Shown here: piece by piece, positions 35,588 to 64,000 of the stretch | Layout: each line of letters opens with the position of its first letter | How positions within the stretch are numbered: the stretch's first letter is position 1 | The notes under the pieces: generated by a model | Databases searched by the model: none | Told to the model about the DNA's origin: nothing | Seen by the model: only the letters and a program-made list of their open reading frames with translations | Source of the DNA: Beaufortia kweichowensis | Taxonomy: Eukaryota > Chordata > Actinopteri > Cypriniformes > Gastromyzontidae | Assembly (NCBI GenBank): GCA_019155185.1 | Contig: CM032797.1 | Location: 6,868,881-6,932,880, forward strand | Length of the DNA stretch: 64,000 bases | Reading direction: 5' to 3' | Program-made: the position numbers and the translations under genes

Positions 35588-38150
35588 ACTCACTCACTTA
35601 GCCAGATTACTATTAAGGGCATTGACATCATTGTGACATCACTGCAGTCTCACAGGGAAATAACACACTGTCTCTGGAGAATGCCCTCCCCGCACCCGTT
35701 GTATGTGTGTGTGAGAGTACACCATTTTTATAATTAAATTGTGCTAAAACTCATGTCCTGAGGGTGATTAAAACAGATTTTAAAACAGAGAGTCTAAGTG
35801 TATGTAATTAAAATACTTAAGTTCATTGTAGAAGAGAAGAGGGAAGAAGAGAGAGAAAAGGAAGGGGGAGAAAGTTGTTGAGTTTGATGTATTTTTAGAT
35901 CATAATGACGCAAAAGCGTTTCTGCACAAACAAAAGAAGACTATTTCACCTCATAACACTATACAGGCATCTGGAATGGTTATCTACCAACACACACACA
36001 CATAATGTATGTATGACAGTCTTCTTATCACACAGCTTACATTGATGTTTCTTCAAATGTATCTATATCTGAGTCAACAGGTTTCAATCTGTTTTTAATT
36101 ATCTATTTTAGCTTGGTGTCTTGGTAGTTTAACTGTCGCAGTACAAAATATTTAATTCTTAATTAAAGCACACAACAAAAAAAACATTAATATAAAGTTA
36201 CTTGGCAAAACATAAATACACACAAAAATTTTAGACTCCATAAAAAACACTTTATAAAAGACAAAAATTAAATGCGTACTTGGATTTTTTTATCCAAATT
36301 TTTAACCTTAGTTTGACAACGTCATAACAGATTTAACCAGTTTTTGCTGCAAAGATCACAATAAAACAAGTCAAACAAGTTTCCCACAATGCAACATGTG
36401 TCCTTCTATAATGAGAGCAAACACAGAAGAATGATGTATTTCAAATAATTTTAGTAAAACTGCAATGGATTTTCTATTGGCTATATGTGGTGTTCTGTAT
36501 AGTTTTGCCCCAGTAGATATGAGAGAGTGTCTTACCCTGAACGAGCACCTGTCCAGCAGACAGCAGTAGCTGCTGGCCGGGGTCTCCGGTCTGGGGACCG
36601 TACTGCAGGATAGTGGCCCCAGGATGAGGTGTAGCAGGACTGGGAAGAGTCAGACCCTGCAGGGCTTCTCCTCCTGGTCCAGCCAGCTGTATCGCTCCAT
36701 TTTGAGTTATTGCAACTACACAGATGCAAAGAAAATAGATTAGTCTCGAAAGTTTGTGCTGAACAAATGCCGTGTTTAGAAAGTGATAAGGATTTGGAAA
36801 CCATTTGTGAAATATGCGGTGTTAAGAAATTAAATTAGTTTAATAAAATTTGTAATGAAACATTAAAAACCCTTGTTTTGTATTTGATGTCCTGCCAAAC
36901 AATAAGATTATAGTTCATGAGTAATGAATTCAGACGTACTGTATTGCCCTGAGCTGGTCTGGTAGATTGAAGATGTTGCGGTCACCGTAGCAACACTGGA
37001 GGTGGGTGAGGTTTCCTCCTCCACTTTCTCCTCTTCCTCAATTTTTGGCACAGCAGGTACATCTGAAGACAACTCATTAAGAATTTTCCTGAACATGCAT
37101 AAAAGAAGTTAACTTGGAAAACAAACAAGCAAATGTCTGAATTACTTTATTTAACAATGAGAGACAACAAAAAACATCAGTCACAAAATATTTGTCAGGA
37201 AATTCAAAAAAGAACTACTACTATCAGTTGTATGTTCTGTTGATGTGTGGTTGGAAGTATTTTATCGTTGCATGCAGTGAGATAAATTACTGTATGGTTA
37301 ATGATGTCACGGGTATCTGATTGGCTCACCTATAAGATGGGCGTCTAGACAGAATCTCTCGTCTTTTTTGAGGATCAGATGATGCTGGACCCACACCAGT
37401 CACAGCTACCTAAAAACAAACATTGAAACTGTTTTTTCTATTCACAAGACTTAGACGACCACTTTTATTGTATGTTTCAAACAGTTTTAATTACTTTCCC
37501 TATTTACTTTTTAAAGAATTACAAATTGTTTAAATTTCAGTTGCATTTTTATTGAAAATATTTATTTTAATGGAGAAGGACCATCCTGTACCTGTGCAGT
37601 TTGTATAACTGAGGGTTGTGTTGTTTGAATGACTCCCTGCACCTGGGATGTCTGTCCACCAGGTAATGACATCACTGCCACACCCTCATTCCCCTGACAC
37701 ATAGAAAGACAAGCAAACAGAGAGTAAGTGGTATAACGAGTGTTTTAATATAATAAAGTTACATTCTTTGTAATCTTACTAAATATATTTTAATATCTAA
37801 CACTCCAGTCTGTTCTCACTTACCAAGTATCATGTTTTTTGATTCACTGAAGTATGTTGGTGCATGATATACTGTAAATGCCAAGGTTTATGAATAGAGT
37901 AATTGAACAGTGCCATAAAATGGTACTAATACAGTACCACTACTGACTGTACCATGGAATAACAGTGCAGTCTTACTTAATTTACATTTTAGGCACTTTT
38001 ACTGCATGTGTGTACCAATGTACAAACAGAACAGACGTAAAATCTGTGTAAAGCTTGTACCTGTGTGAGTGAATCAGAGTCTGACTGAATCTCACTTGTT
38101 ACATTCTCTGTTGCTCTGGCTTCCTGTTGCGCTACGGTTGCAGTTTCCAT
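33088..38150 (-). CDS. crem: cAMP-responsive element modulator (bZIP transcription factor)
   Basis: Nuclear transcription factor that binds cAMP response elements and is switched by PKA. Seven coding exons in phase: 38150-38061, 37693-37592, 37409-37330, 37088-36940, 36715-36536, 33472-33316, 33232-33088, giving 300 residues. The start is METATVAQQE. There is a glutamine-rich segment (SQVQGVIQTTQPSVIQ), then the kinase-inducible domain with the PKA site RRPSYR and KILNELSSDVP. A second glutamine-rich segment (VAITQNGAIQLAG) follows. The basic region is REAARECRRKKKEYVKC with a leucine zipper and the end KDIYCHKPE. The GDMPAYQIR and GVVMAASPGAMHSPQP segments favour CREM over CREB1 (from memory). 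Only one bZIP exon is seen; the second, alternative one of mammalian CREM was not found downstream. Confidence 0.95.
34330..34442 (-). promoter_or_regulatory. crem: Intronic CRE cluster in crem
   Basis: A perfect palindromic CRE, TGACGTCA, at 34435-34442 and a CARE-like TGACATCA (plus strand) at 34330-34337, followed by a GC box (CCCCGCCCCC) near 34451. They lie in the intron between the ICER exon and exon 33472-33316. They could be an enhancer or a further internal promoter; no ATG exon was recognised with them. Confidence 0.45.
34908..35030 (+). repeat. Partial copy of the TIR-type repeat
   Basis: Begins TGTGACCCTGTCTGTGAAAA as in the element at 21116-21370 and shares the following interior; the right terminus is not found. 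Confidence 0.6.
35238..35268 (-). CDS. crem: ICER-specific first coding exon of crem
   Basis: ATG on the minus strand at 35268 gives MAVTGEETES plus one base, then donor GTGAGAG. It splices in phase to exon 33472-33316 (AATGDMPAYQ). This matches the mammalian ICER N-terminus (MAVTGDETES, from memory). The resulting protein lacks the kinase-inducible and glutamine-rich domains and would be a small bZIP repressor of cAMP-responsive genes. Confidence 0.9.
35496..35599. repeat. (CT)n tract between the ICER CAREs and the ICER start
   Basis: About 87 bases of CT then CACT repeats on the plus strand (GA on the crem sense strand), in the ICER promoter or 5' UTR. Confidence 0.9.
35623..35641 (-). promoter_or_regulatory. 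crem: Paired CRE-like elements (CAREs) of the internal ICER promoter
   Basis: Two copies of TGATGTCA on the minus strand (35630-35623 and 35641-35634), spaced 11 bases start to start, about one helical turn. They lie about 355 bases upstream of the ICER ATG. Mammalian ICER is driven by clustered CAREs that its own product represses (from memory), so negative feedback is likely here too. Confidence 0.7.
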
Positions 38151-38433
38151 GGTGATTGGCCTAGCAACAGCACAGAGAGGAAATGCACGGTCAGCGCTTT
38201 AAAGTGTGATTCGTCATAAGTCAGACTTGCATTTGATGCACCCCATCATTTTACCATCTTTTTTAATGTAATTAAATGAGCTAATATAATAACACAAATG
38301 TAAACATGAACATTCACATGTGGAAATGCTATTTTTAATGCTATTTTTGGATTTTGTTGCTAATGTTACATGGCAGAGCAAATGACAAAGCCCATTATTT
38401 ATATACTACTATTAAAAAGAATAGAGTCACATC

Positions 38434-38660
38434 ACTGAAATGTTTCTCAAGTTTTTAAATTGCTTTTTTAGAGACAAAAATGTAATTGTGTCAATATATT
38501 AATTTATTTGGCTACAAATAACTAATAATGAAGAACAAGCACCCAATACTTTTTAATACTGTTTAAAAATCATTCAATTCTGATACCTCAGTAGCTAATA
38601 AAATGAAAAGATCACATTTAGCCAAACTGTAGCCAAAAGGTGTATATGTTTTGAAAATAT
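38434..38660 (+). repeat. Diverged Tc1-like non-autonomous repeat fragment
   Basis: Resembles the interior of the better copy at 50493-50966 (for example AGACAAAAATGTAATTGTGT). It lies in the first intron of crem. Confidence 0.45.
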
Positions 38661-39001
38661 TTTTTTTTAACATAGTTTCAATATAACTCCCAATTAATGG
38701 CGTTACCTACATTTGCATCATTGTTATTTTGCAATTATTATAAAAGGTAAAAAAATATATATAACGAATAAGTTAGTGACGTAAACTTTAAAGAGTTTCA
38801 GAAAGTATACAACTAAAGCCTACATGCTACAAAATAAATTATTCTTAATATCCATTTGTTTTCATTCTAATAATATGTGATGATATTTTAATATTGCATA
38901 TTATTATATCTAACATAATAATGTTTTATGACATTAAGCATCAAGCCGTGATTGAAACTTTCATATTTTTATATATTTGCAAGCACGCACCCAATAACCA
39001 A

Positions 39002-39004
<3 letters not shown>

Positions 39005-39035
<31 letters not shown>
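39005..39035. repeat. (GA)n microsatellite
   Basis: About 31 bases of GA in the crem first intron. Confidence 0.95.
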
Positions 39036-39038
<3 letters not shown>

Positions 39039-39718
39039 ACGGCGCACTTCCTCGTTTTCTCTCAATGGCGCTTGACCAGCGCAACAAACAAACAAACTCT
39101 AAACTATTCAAGATCTGACAAATATTAACACTTTATGAGGAAACTTAGGATTGTGTTAGCACCTTGAGATTTTCCACTGGTTATTTAGGCGTGTATTATG
39201 TCCGTCTGCTGAATGTCAGAAAAAGCGCGCTTTGAACAGCTCTTGCTTACGTAACAGCTCAGAAGCACGCACATAGACATGAATTATAGACAGCATTCAT
39301 GGACTTTTAAATATACACTAGCAACTTGCAAATGACTTCTTTAAGCAAACAATCAGATTTTTACTTTCCTTTTTAAGTCCAGTACCAAACTGCGTCATTC
39401 TCCATAATCTTAATGAATTCCAGCTCTGTATGAAATGTACAAAACTTCACACTATTTCATTTATATTATAGCGTAACTTTGATGTATCATTTAAAGTTTA
39501 AAAACTCCGCGTGTTTCATTATTTGCATGTTTATTTTATTGTTAGCAGTGGTTGACAGAACCAGGAAACACTTCCGACACAACTTGCCTTTATTTAGCGC
39601 AATATTTTCATGCACATATTATATTGCTAACACTAATTTAACGGCAGCTACATTTTCGTCTTCCTGTGCTCTTCTCCAAATCCTCTGGCAGCAGATCGAC
39701 ATGCCAGTAATAACTTAC

Positions 39719-39850
39719 CAGAGTTTTACGTAGAGTCTCGTCACTCGTTACGGGTGGAGTGGAAGCCCGACTCACTGCACACGTAGAGCCCACGTCAGCT
39801 CTGATGATGCGTCTGGGAAATGTGAACTGTGCAGTCAGTCAGAGGCCCCT
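39719..39850 (-). promoter_or_regulatory. crem: crem noncoding first exon and main promoter
   Basis: A strong minus-strand donor (CTCTG|GTAAGT) at 39719/39718 could splice to the acceptor at 38161 just before the ATG exon. The area has several CpGs and a CRE-like TGACGTGG (minus strand, 39797-39790). Exon limits on the 5' side cannot be seen. Confidence 0.5.
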
Positions 39851-39856
39851 GCAACA

Positions 39857-39859
<3 letters not shown>

Positions 39860-39905
<46 letters not shown>
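39860..39905. repeat. (CA)n microsatellite
   Basis: About 45 bases of CA in the promoter side of crem. Confidence 0.95.
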
Positions 39906-39907
<2 letters not shown>

Positions 39908-41700
39908 TCACTTGCACACACTAAACAAGCGCAGAACAGTTGTAGGCGGGGCCTCGTCGGTATAGGAGCAGACGCTGTCAGTCAACATGTGCTCTGAACA
40001 GTTTGTAAACGCCTAAAACAAATTTGTCTATAATGAATTAAGAATGAAGAAAACTACACTTTTTTAATATATTAGTTTAATGTTTTAAAACAACATGTAA
40101 ATCAAACAATAAACCTTCCACAGAGATCTATAGAAACAATTTTACGCTCACAGTTTTTTAAGTAAATAATAGTAAATATAAAAGTTTATAAGCGAATATA
40201 AAAAAGTTCATAATTGAATTTATAATCCTCAATTACAAGAAAAGTTTATACTTTCCAATAAAACGTTTATTGTTTCTAGTTTTAATAGCAATAAATTTGG
40301 TAAAGTAGCGCCATCTTGCGATAGAAGATCGTGCATGGGGGCTGGTTGTCACTTTTTCTATTCCAGAGAGTTTTTCTCCGTGGTAGGTTTATTTTTGAAA
40401 AACAGTAATTGTATACAGTTGGTATATACCTTAAAGTAATTACCAAAAAGCATTACAATTATTCATCATTTTTGCCGAGGGAAAAATAACAAAACACATG
40501 TTGATCTTAGAATATTATGGCATGTTCTCACACTTTATAGGTAAATTTGATAAAAACAGCTGTGAGAATGTCTTAAAGATCACTTTACTATTTGACCTAA
40601 AGTTCTTACATGGTTTTAGTTAATTATTGCACATAAATAACCTGACACTTGACACATGTTATGCAATAAAACAGCACTGATTGCATATTTAAGACCGGAT
40701 TCTATAAGAGCCACCCTCCCCGCAGGGGTGAATTTGCCAGAATTGCTGGTCTGGAAACCACACTTGCAACTTCCTAAGGACACATACACAACATGTTACA
40801 AGAAGTAAAGTGTAATCACAAAAGTAGTCCAAGTATTTTGTCAGCACAATGCAAAAGATAAAGCTGTATATCTTTTAATTTGGAAGTTGACTATCTAGGT
40901 CTGAAACAGTCCTCTTATATTTCCCTGTACACAATAAAATCAAAAGAAATGGAAACTGCAGACTGTGAATATTAATGGAAATATGGTAGTGTTTCACAAG
41001 CTGCTGTTTTGAACCAACTTCTTGTAGACTAGGTGACACGCAGAACTGTGTTGCTTTTGTGGATACTGACCTGTTATTAGACAGCTGAAGACCAGTAGAA
41101 CAGTTCTGTACTACAGAAGATTTCAGTCTAATGGAACTAGAGCATCTGGTCATTGTGCCTTACACAGATCAAAGCGTGTCTTTGTAATCCTACAGCTGTT
41201 CCACTGAAGCTTCACTCAACTGGGCTTGTAGAACTAATCTGTATCAGACCCTGAGCGTGTGTGTGTGTGGTTTCACTGCTTAATGCCACCTGCCCAGTGT
41301 TTCTATTTTAGTATTGCTCTGTCCTACAAGCATAACGTTAGATGTGACACACACAAATATACACAGAATGCTGCATATATGTACAACTGCATGCATATGT
41401 ATTGAATGGTCATGTGTTAAATCATTCGCAAAGTACTTGTGCAGGTATTATTATTGTATCTCATTACACACACTGGGTGTTGGGTTTTCATGTTTTACGG
41501 GGTCTTTCCATAGACATAATGACTTTGTACAGACTGTATTGTATCATGTAACCCTCACCCAAACCTTTCTGCATTTTTACATAAACATCATTTAGTATAA
41601 TTTATAAGCTGTTTCCTCATGGGCACCATAATATGTACCCACAAGATAAAAAGTACTGGTATTATTAATAACTTACGGTTTACCAGGACCACACATACAC
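39906..41700. other. Spacer between crem and pard3
   Basis: The two genes point away from each other about 2 kb apart. No gene is seen here. The part 41484-41700 is a repeat also found at 53287-53505 (shared TTTCCATAGACATAATGACTT and TTTACCAGGACCACAC). Confidence 0.6.
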
Positions 41701-41719
41701 ACACATAACTGTCGCGCAT

Positions 41720-41978
41720 GTACATCTCTTCACCGCCAGAGGGCGCACGTATGTGTGGCTACCGAACGCACTCCGGACTGCGCGGTTCCCGTACACAATC
41801 CCAAACACTAAACAGGTGGTCATACGCCGCCGTGCCACGACCGACGCGATGAAACGGAACTGGTACCGACTTTAACTTATCAATCGCCAAGGCGCAGAAC
41901 CAAAGATTATTCATGATCTGGACATCGAAGCACCTTTGATCCCGAGTTTCTCTGGATTCGGGAAGGAGAGTGGAAACT
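41720..41978 (+). promoter_or_regulatory. pard3: pard3 promoter and 5' UTR region
   Basis: CpG-containing, GC-richer sequence directly before the pard3 start codon. The transcription start cannot be placed. Confidence 0.5.
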
Positions 41979-63316
<21,338 letters not shown>

Positions 63317-64000
63317 GTACATTAAAGAATATGATGTACGTGAGGAAGAGACTAAAAGCTATTAACACTAATCTGTCCTGAAATGTTTTCTTTAAGCGGT
63401 GATTATTTTTCGTATCTTTTTTAGGCGTAAACTTTCACATTTTTATTGGATTTCTTAAAAAAAAAAACACTTTATATCAAAAAATAAAAAAGACTTTATT
63501 TTACGTTAAGAATGTTTACATGCCTTTATTGGAAACGACAAAAATAAGAGTGAGAAAGGAGAACACACAAACGTGGGCCGTATGCTGTTTTTATGCCTCT
63601 CTCCAGAGAGAGCGTCTGATCCATTTAAAGACCAGACAATCAGGTCAGCGCGTTTCACAAGCGTCAGTTTGTCCGTGAGGGCCTTCTAGAAATATTTTCT
63701 CTAATTCTGAAGGGAAAACTATGATGGACACACACATTTGTGTGTCACTGTGCTGTTATAAATGAGGGTATTAAAGTTTAAGCGCCGATGGTAACCGTCT
63801 CACCCAGAGCAGGATCATGGACGAAAATAACTACATACGATTTTCCCATCAGCCTTTTCCCATAAGTGTTATGTCAGTATGGTGGAAACCATTTTAAAGG
63901 CCAGCAAATTTCATTACTACAGTCTATAACTTCTCTAATACATCTTTGACTATTGTATGGCATGTGGAAGAAAATGGCATTAAAATAGTTTTTAATATAA
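63317..64000 (+). other. Start of pard3 intron 14
   Basis: Follows donor GAG|GTACAT. No further exon is recognised before the window ends. Confidence 0.6.

Overview
This is vertebrate nuclear DNA from a teleost fish, most likely a cyprinid. The genes are spliced with GT/AG introns and the background is AT-rich. The repeats (tRNA-type SINE, palindromic MITEs, Tc1-like remnants, long CT/GA tracts) and a finTRIM-type gene cluster are typical of cyprinids. All exon calls were made by eye, by matching translated blocks to remembered vertebrate families and requiring splice sites and reading phases to agree from exon to exon. The species cannot be determined from this.

Left part (1 to ~14.9 kb, minus strand): almost all of arhgap12, a Rho-family GTPase-activating protein with SH3, two WW, PH and RhoGAP domains. 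Eighteen coding exons are in phase. The last part of the RhoGAP domain lies beyond the left edge. A GC-rich, CpG-containing 5' region sits at about 14.6-14.9 kb.

Middle part (15 to 30.8 kb): a young tandem segmental duplication. Its unit is a plus-strand finTRIM-like E3 ligase gene (RING, B-box, coiled coil, PRY-SPRY) followed by a minus-strand four-exon piece of an unrecognised leucine-rich-repeat-like protein. TRIM copy 1 (16988-19712) is intact. Copy 2 (24236-26961) has a 2-base insertion that cuts the protein off before the B30.2 domain. Copy 3 (from 30162) is broken and runs into a 100-N assembly gap. There is also an orphan PRY-SPRY exon (15643-16178) and a 63-base relic of a RING exon (22343-22405).

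Right-middle part (33 to 39.9 kb, minus strand): crem, a cAMP-responsive bZIP transcription factor. All seven coding exons are seen (300 residues), together with the intronic ICER start exon and a pair of CRE-like sites 11 bp apart upstream of it. A perfect CRE lies in the next intron.

Right part (42 to 64 kb, plus strand): the first fourteen coding exons of pard3, the polarity scaffold, covering the N-terminal oligomerisation domain and all three PDZ domains. The gene continues past the right edge. Its introns are rich in simple repeats and small transposons.

arhgap12, crem and pard3 all lie on human chromosome 10p11 (from memory), so this is a conserved neighbourhood into which an immune-type TRIM cluster has been placed between arhgap12 and crem.
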